This document shows, piece by piece, positions 16,240 to 23,397 of a DNA stretch of 64,000 nucleotides (positions within the stretch are counted from its first letter, which is position 1; every line of letters begins with the position of its first letter). The notes beneath the pieces were generated by a model. The model worked only from the letters and a program-made list of their open reading frames with translations, was not told the origin of the DNA and did not search any database. The position numbers were made by a program, and so were the translations under genes. This DNA comes from Prado023 sp963706875 (GTDB taxonomy: Bacteria > Actinomycetota > Actinomycetes > S36-B12 > CAIYMF01), in NCBI GenBank assembly GCA_963706875.1, contig CAVPNW010000014.1:166492-230491 (forward strand). Direction: 5' to 3'.

Positions 16240-17196
16240 GTGGTGACCCCCATGGATGGCCAGGTGCAGCTTGCCCGGGTGACGCGCAACGGCTGGGTCG
16301 AATCGGTGCACGCCGGGCACGCGGTGCTCGTCGACCCCGACGGGGCGATCGTGCAGGCGTGGGGCCGTCCCGCGGACCCGGTCCTGCCGCGCTCATCGAA
16401 CAAGCCGCTGCAGGCCACGGGGATGGTCGGGGCGGGGCTGGACCTCGTGGGGGAGCAGCTGGCGATCACCGCGGCCTCCCACAGTGGTGAGTCGTTCCAC
16501 CTCGACACGGTGCGCGCCATCCTGGCCGGCGGGGGCCTGACGGAGGCGGACCTCGCCAACACCCCCGCCCTGCCCTACGCCCCGGCGGCGCAGATCGCCT
16601 GGATCCGCGCAGGCGGCGGTCCCACGTCGCTGACCCAGAACTGCTCGGGCAAGCACGCAGCGATGCTGCGCACCGCGCTCGCGCTGGATGCCCCCGTGGG
16701 CGAGTACCTGGACCCGAAGCATCCGGTCCAGCGTGCGGCGGCCGCCGGGATCGAGCGGCTCTCGGGGGAGCGGATCGTGGCCACCGGGGTCGACGGCTGC
16801 GGCGCCCCGGTGGCGGCGATCAGCCTGGTCGGCCTGGCCCGGGCGTTCTCGCGCATGGTCCTCGCCGGCCCGGAGACAGCCGAGGGCCGGGTCGCGCGCG
16901 CGATGGCGGCCCACCCGGCGCATGTGGGGGGAACTGACAGGGACGTCACGCTGTTCATGGCCGCCCTGCCCGGGGCCATCGCCAAGGACGGGGCCGAGTC
17001 GGTCCACGCGTTCGCCCTGCCCGACGGGCACGCCGGTGCGTTGAAGGTCGCCGACGGCTCGGAGCGGGCACGTGCTGCCGTGGCGGTCGCGCTGCTGCGC
17101 CACCTCGGCGTCGATCCCGCGGTCCTGGCGGTGTCCGGGCCAGCGCCCGTCCTCGGTGGCGGTCTGCCGGTCGGTTCCGTGGAGGCCGTGTTCTGA
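16240..17196 (+). CDS. type III-like (Rhizobium etli-type) L-asparaginase
   Basis: 318 aa, asparaginase_II family (not the bacterial type I/II fold). Family landmarks are RSSNKPLQATG (about residues 51-61), ITAASHSGESFH (77-88), QNCSGKHAAML (about 134-144) with the catalytic Ser-Lys pair and the Cys, and GVDGCGAPV. It likely hydrolyses L-asparagine to aspartate and ammonia in the cytoplasm. The GTG at 16240 directly follows the BKACE stop; ATG 16252 is an alternative start. Downstream are a tandem repeat and a hairpin terminator. Confidence 0.85.
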   Translation: MVTPMDGQVQLARVTRNGWVESVHAGHAVLVDPDGAIVQAWGRPADPVLPRSSNKPLQATGMVGAGLDLVGEQLAITAASHSGESFHLDTVRAILAGGGLTEADLANTPALPYAPAAQIAWIRAGGGPTSLTQNCSGKHAAMLRTALALDAPVGEYLDPKHPVQRAAAAGIERLSGERIVATGVDGCGAPVAAISLVGLARAFSRMVLAGPETAEGRVARAMAAHPAHVGGTDRDVTLFMAALPGAIAKDGAESVHAFALPDGHAGALKVADGSERARAAVAVALLRHLGVDPAVLAVSGPAPVLGGGLPVGSVEAVF

Positions 17197-17210
17197 AGGG
17201 CTGCCGGCCC

Positions 17211-17270
17211 GGAACGCCAGGAGCCCGGAACGCCAGGAGCCCGGAACGCCAGGAGCCCGGAACGCCAGGA
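17211..17270. repeat. 16-bp tandem repeat, three full copies plus a partial one
   Basis: The unit GGAACGCCAGGAGCCC is repeated perfectly at 17211, 17227 and 17243, with a partial fourth copy from 17259. It begins 15 bp after the asparaginase stop and runs into the terminator stem. Confidence 0.9.
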
Positions 17271-17299
17271 AGGGGCCCGACCGTCGGGTCGGACCCCTT
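17270..17299. terminator. bidirectional hairpin between asparaginase and hbhA-like gene
   Basis: AAGGGGCCCGAC pairs with GTCGGACCCCTT around a short loop (one mismatch). Its position between convergent genes and A/T ends on both sides suit a bidirectional terminator. Confidence 0.75.
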
Positions 17300-17335
17300 C
17301 AGGGCATCTGCTGGTCCCGCGTCAGCGGGGCCGGG

Positions 17336-17986
17336 TCACTTGATGGTCGCCAGCACCTTGCGGTACAGGGCGGTTGCCTGGTCCTGGGCGTCGGCGGCCA
17401 GGTCGGTCGCGTCGGCACGCAGGCTGGCAACGGTCGGCAGCTCGACCTTGGGCAGCTCGACCTTCGAGGCGCGGTCGCGCACATCGGCAACGGTCGGCAG
17501 CTCGACCTTGGGCAGCTCCACCTTGGACACGCGCTCGCGCATCTCGGAGACCGAGACGTGCGGACGCTCGACCTTGGGCAGCTCCACCTTGGCGGCGCGG
17601 TCGCGCAGGTCGGCGACGGTCGGGACCTCGAGCTTGGTCACCAGGGCGCGGATGTCCTCGACACTGGGGACCTCGAACTTGCCGACCAGCTCGCGCAGCT
17701 CGTCCACGGTCGGGATGTGGCGACCCTCGGGCTTCGGCGCGATCTTCCCAGCGGCAGCCTTGCGGGCAGCCGTGGTCTTGGTCGCGGCGGTCTTCTTGGC
17801 CGTGGTGGTCCTCTTCGCGGCCGTCTTCTTGGCGGTCGTGGTCTTCTTGGCAGCCGTCTTCTTCGCGGTGGTCGCGGTCTTCTTGGCGGCGGTGGCGGTC
17901 TGCTCAACCTTGGCGTTCGTCGCGTCGGTCACGGTCTCCAGGGTCTCCTGGACGGCCTCGGTGATGGGGGTGGTGTTCTCAGTCAT
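17336..17986 (-). CDS. HBHA-like Lys/Ala-rich protein
   Basis: 216 aa without signal peptide or membrane helix. Residues 28-84 are a run of AAKKT/AKKTA repeats, strongly basic. Residues 90-195 contain degenerate repeats of about 26-28 aa built on VELPKVELPTVADVRDRASK. In mycobacterial HBHA a coiled coil is joined to a Lys/Ala/Pro-rich heparin-binding tail; here the basic block is N-terminal and the order is reversed. The neighbours support the relation: an HTH regulator upstream overlapping by 4 nt and a divergent DUF2516 gene, as at the mycobacterial hbhA locus. Histone-like DNA binding is an alternative role for the Lys/Ala block. Confidence 0.7.
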   Translation of the reverse strand: MTENTTPITEAVQETLETVTDATNAKVEQTATAAKKTATTAKKTAAKKTTTAKKTAAKRTTTAKKTAATKTTAARKAAAGKIAPKPEGRHIPTVDELRELVGKFEVPSVEDIRALVTKLEVPTVADLRDRAAKVELPKVERPHVSVSEMRERVSKVELPKVELPTVADVRDRASKVELPKVELPTVASLRADATDLAADAQDQATALYRKVLATIK

Positions 17987-18369
17987 GAGAGTTCCTCTTC
18001 TGTGGTGTCGTCGGCCAGCTGCTGCTGCGCCGAGTTCTCGGTCTGGAAGGCCGCGTAGATCTCCAGCAGGGCCCTGCGCTGCCGTTCGGTGAGGGTGGCG
18101 TCCTCGGAGATCGCCCCGATGACCGTGAGGTCACCCAGGCGTTCCTCGAGCAGTCCTGCTCGCACGTACAGCGTCTCGGCTGAGATCCGCAGTCCGGAGG
18201 CGATCCGGGCCAGGATCTCAGCGCTGGGCTTGCGCAGTCCCCGCTCCACCTGGCTCAGGTAGGGATTGGAGACATCCGCGGCCTTGGCCAACTGACGCAA
18301 CGAGATCTGGGCAGCACCCCGCTGTTCGCGGATGTACTCGCCGAGCTTCGTTGTGTCGATCTTGGCCAC
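17983..18369 (-). CDS. XRE-family HTH regulator upstream of hbhA-like gene
   Basis: 128 aa. Residues 10-65 form a Cro/CI-type helix-turn-helix (GEYIREQRGAAQISLRQLAK, NPYLSQVERGLRKPSAEIL). A C-terminal helical region (LTERQRRALLEIYAAFQTE) probably mediates dimerisation. The stop overlaps the next ATG (ATGA at 17983-17986), so it is co-translated with the HBHA-like protein. The short palindromic stretch CTTGCAATTGCAAG, just upstream at about 18390-18403, is a plausible autoregulatory operator. Confidence 0.85.
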   Translation of the reverse strand: MAKIDTTKLGEYIREQRGAAQISLRQLAKAADVSNPYLSQVERGLRKPSAEILARIASGLRISAETLYVRAGLLEERLGDLTVIGAISEDATLTERQRRALLEIYAAFQTENSAQQQLADDTTEEELS

Positions 18370-18455
18370 ACATCAAGTATCCCGGGGAGTGCTTGCAATT
18401 GCAAGCGGCTAGCAAGCACTCGGGGCGTGAGATGGCTCACGTGGGCTGCATCACC

Positions 18456-18461
18456 TACCCT
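18456..18461 (+). promoter_or_regulatory. candidate -10 element of the DUF2516 gene
   Basis: TACCCT lies 7 nt before ATG 18469, consistent with a leaderless transcript. Confidence 0.45.
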
Positions 18462-18468
18462 TGACGTC

Positions 18469-18750
18469 ATGAACCTGCTGACGAACGGGATCCTGATGGT
18501 CATCGGCCTGGCCACGCTGGTGGCCAGCGCCTGGGCGTTCATCCACTGCCTGCGCACCCGTCCCGACGCCTTCCCCGCGATCGGGCGCCAGTCCAAGGGG
18601 CTGTGGCTGGCACTGACCGGTGGGGCCACCCTGGTGTCGCTGGCGCAGTTCAGCCCGATCGGGATCCTGGGCATCGCCTCGATCGTGATCGCCTCGGTCT
18701 ACCTGCTGGACATCCGCCCGAAGATCGCCGAGATCCTCAGCGGCCAGTGA
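18469..18750 (+). CDS. DUF2516 family small membrane protein
   Basis: 93 aa with three hydrophobic segments (residues about 4-25, 45-58, 60-78) and the conserved-looking WAFIHCLRTRPDAFPAIGRQ between the first two. It corresponds in size, topology and neighbourhood (divergent from the HTH/hbhA pair) to the mycobacterial protein encoded beside hbhA. Role unknown. ATG 18469 was chosen because the frame upstream lacks the family pattern and a -10 sits at leaderless spacing. Confidence 0.75.
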   Translation: MNLLTNGILMVIGLATLVASAWAFIHCLRTRPDAFPAIGRQSKGLWLALTGGATLVSLAQFSPIGILGIASIVIASVYLLDIRPKIAEILSGQ

Positions 18751-18769
18751 GCCGCGATCCGCGATCACC

Positions 18770-19792
18770 TCAGTCGGGCGGATCCACCATCGTCAGGACG
18801 ACCTTGCCCCGGGCATGACCTGACTCCAGGTGCTCCAGGGCAGCCACCGCCTCGTCGAGCGGGTAGGTGCGGCCCACCACCGGGTGCAGGTGCCCCTCGG
18901 CCATCATCGCCGTCAGGATCCGCATGGCGTCCGGCCCGGGACCGGAGAAGTCCGGTCGGGGCACCTGCGAGCTGACTGCCGAGCGCGCCGTCAGGGCGAA
19001 CACCCGGGGGATGCTGCCCAGCCACCGGTGCCCCCCGGCGCCGTACCGGTCGTGCCCGATCAGCATGTAGCGGCCGTTCTCGGTGAGCACCCCGCGGACC
19101 TTGGCGAAGGAGTGGTTGCCGGGGATGTCGATCACGACGTCGTAGCGCGCCGCTCCGGCGGTGAAGTCCGTGCGGGTCCCGTCAATGACCTCGTCGGCAC
19201 CGACCTGCTCGAGCAGGTCCATGCGGTCCGTGCGTTCCACGGCCGTCACGTGCGCCCCGTCCGCCCGGGCGATCTGCACCGCGAACTGGCCCACCGCCCC
19301 GGCAGCTCCGTTGACCAGGACCCGCTCGCCGGGCTGCACCTTGGCCTCGTTGCGGACCGTGAACAGGGCGATCAGCGCCGAGGTCGGCACCGCCGCGGCG
19401 TCGACGAACGAGACCCCGTCGGGGATGCGCTCGAGGGCGGCCTCAGGAGCGTTCACGTACTGGGCGAACGTCCCGCCGTTGCGCCACTGGAAGCCCTCGA
19501 CGACCTCGCCGAACACGGGGTCGCCGACCTGGAACCGCGACGTCCCGGGTCCGAGCGCCTCGACCACCCCGGCCGCGTCGGTGCCCGGGATCGGGTTGGC
19601 CGGCCTGCGCAGCCCGCCGCCCATGAGGCGCAGGGCGTAGGGCACCCCGCGGATCATGTGCCAGACGTCGGCATGCACCGAGGCGGCGTGCACCCGGATC
19701 AGGACCTGCCCCTCGCCGGGCACCGGCCGGTCCACCTCACCAAGGCGCAACTGCGCCGGGGATCCGTACTGGTCGGCGATGACGGCCCTCAC
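18770..19792 (-). CDS. NAD(P)-dependent quinone-oxidoreductase-type medium-chain dehydrogenase
   Basis: 340 aa MDR-superfamily enzyme without the zinc-binding Cys/His set, of the zeta-crystallin/quinone reductase branch. It has an N-terminal catalytic domain (PGTDAAGVVEALGPGTSRFQ), a nucleotide-binding Rossmann segment VLVNGAAGAVGQFAVQIAR and the C-terminal LDEAVAALEHLESGHARGKV. It probably reduces quinones or enones using NAD(P)H; the substrate is unknown. GTG 19792 is preceded by GAGGAGGAG. A strong hairpin separates it from gpmA. Confidence 0.85.
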   Translation of the reverse strand: MRAVIADQYGSPAQLRLGEVDRPVPGEGQVLIRVHAASVHADVWHMIRGVPYALRLMGGGLRRPANPIPGTDAAGVVEALGPGTSRFQVGDPVFGEVVEGFQWRNGGTFAQYVNAPEAALERIPDGVSFVDAAAVPTSALIALFTVRNEAKVQPGERVLVNGAAGAVGQFAVQIARADGAHVTAVERTDRMDLLEQVGADEVIDGTRTDFTAGAARYDVVIDIPGNHSFAKVRGVLTENGRYMLIGHDRYGAGGHRWLGSIPRVFALTARSAVSSQVPRPDFSGPGPDAMRILTAMMAEGHLHPVVGRTYPLDEAVAALEHLESGHARGKVVLTMVDPPD

Positions 19793-19811
19793 TGGCTCCT
19801 CCTCGAACAGG

Positions 19812-19850
19812 CCGCAGGCCCGGGCGCGATCACCTCGCCCGGGCCTGCGG
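19812..19850. terminator. strong hairpin downstream of gpmA
   Basis: CCGCAGGCCCGGGCG (19812-19826) pairs perfectly with CGCCCGGGCCTGCGG (19836-19850) around a 9-nt loop. No T tract follows; it lies directly after the gpmA stop on the minus strand. Confidence 0.75.
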
Positions 19851-19868
19851 ATTCCCCCGTCGTGGGAC

Positions 19869-20615
19869 CTACTTGCCCTGATTGGCCACTGCCGCAGCCG
19901 CTGCGGCAGCCGCCTCCGGGTCCACGTACTCACCACCGGGGACCGTGGGGTGCAGATCCTCGTCGAGCCGGTACACCAGCGGGATCCCCGTGGGGATGTT
20001 CAGCTTGATGACCGCCTCGTCGCTCATTCCCTCCAGATGCTTGACCAGCCCGCGCAGCGAGTTGCCGTGCGCGCCGACCATGACCGTGCGCCCCAGCCGG
20101 AGGTCCGGGACGATGCCGTCGTACCAGTAGGGCAGCATCCGCGTCACGACGTCCTTCAGGCACTCGGCCGCCGGCCGGATCTCCGGGGCGAGGTCGGCAT
20201 AGCGCGGGTCGTGGGTCTGGGCGTGCTCGTCCTCGGGATCGATCGGCGGCGGCGGCACGTCATAGGAGCGCCGCCACTCGGTGAACTTCTCCTCGCCGTA
20301 CTTCTGCAGGGTCTCCTTCTTGTCCTTGCCCTGCAGGGCGCCGTAGTGCCGCTCGTTCAGCCGCCACGACCGGCGCACCGGGACCCAGTGCCGCTCGCAG
20401 TTCTCCAGGGCCATCTGGGTGGTGCGGATGGCGCGCTTCTGCAGCGAGGTGTGCGCGACGTCGGGCAGGATCCCCTGCTCGAGCAGCATCTGACCGCCAC
20501 GGACGGCCTCCGCCTCGCCCTTGGCGGTCAGGTTCACATCCACCCAGCCGGTGAACAGGTTCAGTGCGTTCCACTCGCTCTCACCATGGCGGAGCAGGAT
20601 CAGGGTGTAGGTCAT
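19869..20615 (-). CDS. gpmA: 2,3-bisphosphoglycerate-dependent phosphoglycerate mutase
   Basis: 248 aa; interconverts 3- and 2-phosphoglycerate in glycolysis and gluconeogenesis. The catalytic phospho-His is in LLRHGESEWN (residues 7-16). Further family signatures are FTGWVDVNLTAKG, ERHYGALQGKDK, WRRSYDVPPPP and the second catalytic His in VGAHGNSLRGLVKHL. An Ala-rich tail (AAAAAAAAVANQGK) is added at the C-terminus. The position near mshA and senX3-regX3 is conserved in mycobacteria. Confidence 0.95.
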   Translation of the reverse strand: MTYTLILLRHGESEWNALNLFTGWVDVNLTAKGEAEAVRGGQMLLEQGILPDVAHTSLQKRAIRTTQMALENCERHWVPVRRSWRLNERHYGALQGKDKKETLQKYGEEKFTEWRRSYDVPPPPIDPEDEHAQTHDPRYADLAPEIRPAAECLKDVVTRMLPYWYDGIVPDLRLGRTVMVGAHGNSLRGLVKHLEGMSDEAVIKLNIPTGIPLVYRLDEDLHPTVPGGEYVDPEAAAAAAAAVANQGK

Positions 20616-20697
20616 GGGGGCAATACTGGCCCAGCCGACCCACCCCTCGCGCGGCGAGCGGATGGCCATCGGGTGAACCCGGCCCGCCGTGCGTGGA

Positions 20698-21201
20698 TCA
20701 GTCGGCGGCGGGCTCGGGACCGAGGTCGGCGAACGCCTCGAGGTTGGCCATCGACTCGCCACGGGACTCCCGCCACGCCCGCTCCCGACGGATCGCGGTG
20801 GCGAAGCCCAGGCGCAGGATCGTGTTGAACGACTCATCGGAGGCGCGCAGCACCGACCCGAGGAGCCGGTCGAGGTCCTCCGGGCCGAGCCCGGCGATCG
20901 GGACCCGTCCGGCCAGGTAGATGTCCCCGAGGCTGTCGAGTGCGAAGGCCACGCCCAGCATCCGGGTGTTCTGCTGCAGCAGCCAGCGGTACACCGCCTC
21001 GGCGTTCTCGTCGGGGTGGCGGGCGACGAAGGCGTTGATGGTCAGGGCCTGTGGGCCGACCGCCATGCTGACCGTGGTGCGCAGCTTCGCCCGGCCGGGC
21101 AGGACGATCACGAACCTGTGGGGCTCGGGCCGCTCGTGCTCCAACCCCTCGGCCTCGAGCAGGGCGGCCAGGTGGGTGATCACCGCGGCCTGCCGGGGCA
21201 T
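20698..21201 (-). CDS. YbjN domain protein
   Basis: 167 aa, cytoplasmic alpha/beta protein. It reads as an actinobacterial YbjN (type III secretion chaperone-like fold) protein, with TVSMAVGPQALTINAFVARH, YRWLLQQNTRMLGVAFALD and GDIYLAGRVPI. Its molecular role is unknown. The ATG at 21201 shares one base with the mshA stop (TGATG), so translation is coupled to mshA, as in the mycobacterial mshA-YbjN pair. Downstream, gpmA starts 82 bp away on the same strand. Confidence 0.8.
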   Translation of the reverse strand: MPRQAAVITHLAALLEAEGLEHERPEPHRFVIVLPGRAKLRTTVSMAVGPQALTINAFVARHPDENAEAVYRWLLQQNTRMLGVAFALDSLGDIYLAGRVPIAGLGPEDLDRLLGSVLRASDESFNTILRLGFATAIRRERAWRESRGESMANLEAFADLGPEPAAD

Positions 21202-22496
21202 CAGCCGACCCTGCCCAGGGCGTCCCGGGGGGCAGCCAGCGCAGCAGAGTAGCTGGCGAGCAACCCCTCGACCGTGGCGTCCCACGACAGTGTCTCGGCG
21301 TGGCCGCGCGCACCAGAGGCGAGGCGGGCCCGCAGGGCGTCATCGGCGAGGATCCGGCGCAGGGCCGAGGCCCACTGCTCAGGATCGTGGCCGTCCACCA
21401 GCAGCCCGGAGACCCCATCGTCGACGGCCACCGGAAGGCCGCCGACGTTGGCGGCCAGCACCGGGGTCCCGCAGGCCTGCGCCTCGACCGCGACGAGCCC
21501 GAACGACTCGGAGTGCGAGGGCACGACCACGACGTCGGCAGCGGCGTAGCGCAGGCGCAGCCTGGCGCGGTCCGTCGGGGCGTGGAATGCCGCGGGGACG
21601 CCCAGCTCGGCGGCCAGGTCGGCCAGGGCCGTGGGGTGCTCCTTGCCCGACCCCGACGGCCCGCCGCAGAACTCCAGGCGCACCCGGGAGGCCAGGGATG
21701 GGTCCGTCAGGGCCAGGTGCGCCATCGCCCGGACGAGGAGGTCGGGGGCCTTCAACGGCTGGATCCGCCCGACGAACAGCACCACGAGATCCTCGGGTTC
21801 GTGTCCCAGGGCGGCTCGTGCCGCAGCCCGGTCGCGGCCGTGGAACGCGTCGAGGTCGACCCCGGGCAGGACCACGTCCACCAGGCGGGGGTCGGCGTCG
21901 TACAGGGTCACGAGCTCGGCGCGCTCGGCTGCGGTGTTGGCCACGAGCCGGTCGGCGGCGTCGACCACCTGCTGCTCGCCGATGATCCGCAGCTGGGGCT
22001 CGGCGCGGTCGTCCGGGGCGAGGCTGAGGTTCTTCACCCGGCCCATCGTGTGCATGGTGTGGACCAGGGGGACCCCCCAGCGCTCCTTGGCCAGCCACCC
22101 GACCTGTCCCGAGAGCCAGTAGTGCGAGTGGATCAGGTCGTACCAGCCCTCGCGCCGGGCGGCCTCCTTGCGCAGGACCCCGGCGGTCACCGCGCAGAGC
22201 TGCCCGGGGAGGTCCTCCTTGGGCAGGCCCTCGAACGGACCGGCCACGACGTTGTGGACCAGGACCCCGGGGGCCATCTCCACCTGTGCGGGCAGCTCGC
22301 TGGAGGTGGCGCGGGTGAACACCTCGACCTCGGTGCCGCGCCGGGCCAACCGTTCAGCTACCTCCGCGATGTACACGTTCATGCCCCCGGCATCGCCCGT
22401 CCCGGGCTGGTCCAGGGGGGACGTGTGGACGCTGAGCATGGCCACGCGCCGGGGGGCACGGCGCAGGGACAGGGCGGCATCCACGCCGACAACCAT
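21201..22496 (-). CDS. mshA: D-inositol-3-phosphate glycosyltransferase MshA
   Basis: 431 aa GT-B (GT4) enzyme that joins GlcNAc from UDP-GlcNAc to 1L-inositol-1-phosphate, the first step of mycothiol synthesis. Landmarks: VAMLSVHTSPLDQPGTGDAG at the N-terminus, GGMNVYIAEVAERLARRG, HSHYWLSGQVG, LFVGRIQPLKAPDLL and the donor-site region SHSESFGLVAVEAQACGTPV. ATG 22496 is the preferred start; GTG 22514 and TTG 22520 are in frame. Together with the mshD fragment at the window start it shows the organism makes mycothiol. Confidence 0.93.
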   Translation of the reverse strand: MVVGVDAALSLRRAPRRVAMLSVHTSPLDQPGTGDAGGMNVYIAEVAERLARRGTEVEVFTRATSSELPAQVEMAPGVLVHNVVAGPFEGLPKEDLPGQLCAVTAGVLRKEAARREGWYDLIHSHYWLSGQVGWLAKERWGVPLVHTMHTMGRVKNLSLAPDDRAEPQLRIIGEQQVVDAADRLVANTAAERAELVTLYDADPRLVDVVLPGVDLDAFHGRDRAAARAALGHEPEDLVVLFVGRIQPLKAPDLLVRAMAHLALTDPSLASRVRLEFCGGPSGSGKEHPTALADLAAELGVPAAFHAPTDRARLRLRYAAADVVVVPSHSESFGLVAVEAQACGTPVLAANVGGLPVAVDDGVSGLLVDGHDPEQWASALRRILADDALRARLASGARGHAETLSWDATVEGLLASYSAALAAPRDALGRVG

Positions 22497-22557
22497 CGCG
22501 GAGCGTGGGGTCACGGGCAAGTCGGCCGGAGACCCCCGGTGCGCAGGCGTGCGGACC

Positions 22558-23232
22558 TCACTGCCCGATCGGGGCCTCGAGGGTGGTGTCGGAGTACTGC
22601 TCGCCGGTCACGACGTGCATGACCCGCCGCGCGATGCTGACCGCGTGGTCGGCGTAGCGCTCGTAGTAGCGCGACAGCAGGGTGGCGTCGATGGCGGCCT
22701 CGACCCCGTGGGACCACGAGGACGACAGGACGGTGGTGAACAGCTCGCGGTGCAGCCGGTCGACCTCCGAGTCGTAGCGTTCGATGTCCGGGCCGAGGCT
22801 GATGTCCTTGGTCGAGATGACCGTGGCGGTCTTGGCCGCGATGGCATCCTCGAGGGCACCCAACTGGGTGAAGGTCGCCCGCAGCTCGGTGGGGATGCTG
22901 GAGTTCGGGTAGCGCATGCGGGCCTGCTTGGCCACGTGGACGGCGAGGTCGCCCATCCGCTCCAGCGACGAGGAGATCCGCAGGGAGCCGATCACCAGGC
23001 GCAGGTCCGTGGCGACCGGCTGCTGGAGTGCGGCAGCGTCGTAGCAGCGGCGCTCGACCTCGCTGGTCAGCTCGTCGAGGTGGTCATCGCCGGAGATCAC
23101 GGCCTCGGCGACTGCCAGGTCCGCGTTCAGCAGGGCCTGGGTCGCCTGGTTCATCGCCGTGCCGGCGGCGATGGCCATCTCGGCCAACAGGTCGCTGATC
23201 TCGTCGAGTTGCTCGTGGAATGCTGCGCGCAT
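22558..23232 (-). CDS. phoU: phosphate signalling protein PhoU
   Basis: 224 aa all-helical protein with two PhoU repeats (about residues 10-105 and 115-205). The metal-binding E/DxxxD motifs are visible as ERMGDLAVHVAK and ERYADHAVSIARRV. PhoU links the Pst transporter to the phosphate two-component system and represses the regulon when phosphate is plentiful. It is divergent from senX3-regX3, with PHO-box-like repeats between them. In mycobacteria phoY lies elsewhere; this divergent arrangement is the streptomycete-like one. Confidence 0.93.
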   Translation of the reverse strand: MRAAFHEQLDEISDLLAEMAIAAGTAMNQATQALLNADLAVAEAVISGDDHLDELTSEVERRCYDAAALQQPVATDLRLVIGSLRISSSLERMGDLAVHVAKQARMRYPNSSIPTELRATFTQLGALEDAIAAKTATVISTKDISLGPDIERYDSEVDRLHRELFTTVLSSSWSHGVEAAIDATLLSRYYERYADHAVSIARRVMHVVTGEQYSDTTLEAPIGQ

Positions 23233-23292
23233 GGTGTCCTCCCGGGGGCAGTCTAGATCTGCAGGCGCTCACTGCATCGCACGGACGTGGCC

Positions 23293-23314
23293 CAACGGTG
23301 AGCGAAGGGTGAAC
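23293..23314. promoter_or_regulatory. PHO-box-like direct repeat between phoU and senX3
   Basis: On the minus strand two adjacent 11-nt units, GTTCACCCTTC and GCTCACCGTTG, match the PhoP/RegX3-type direct repeat (G-TCACC core at 11-nt spacing). The site is 61 bp upstream of phoU and about 85 bp upstream of senX3. Confidence 0.6.
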
Positions 23315-23384
23315 AATCCGCACCGGGGGGATGAATAGGGCCCGCCGCGCAGCCTGAGCGGGATGTGCGAATCCGACGCAGCCC

Positions 23385-23390
23385 TATCCT
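23385..23390 (+). promoter_or_regulatory. candidate -10 element of senX3-regX3
   Basis: TATCCT lies 7 nt before GTG 23398; this spacing also supports that GTG as the senX3 start. Confidence 0.45.
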
Positions 23391-23397
23391 GACTCAC

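Noticed and set aside
17211..17270. CRISPR-like spaced repeats
   Set aside because: Head-to-tail 16-bp repeats without spacers; no CRISPR array is visible anywhere in the window.
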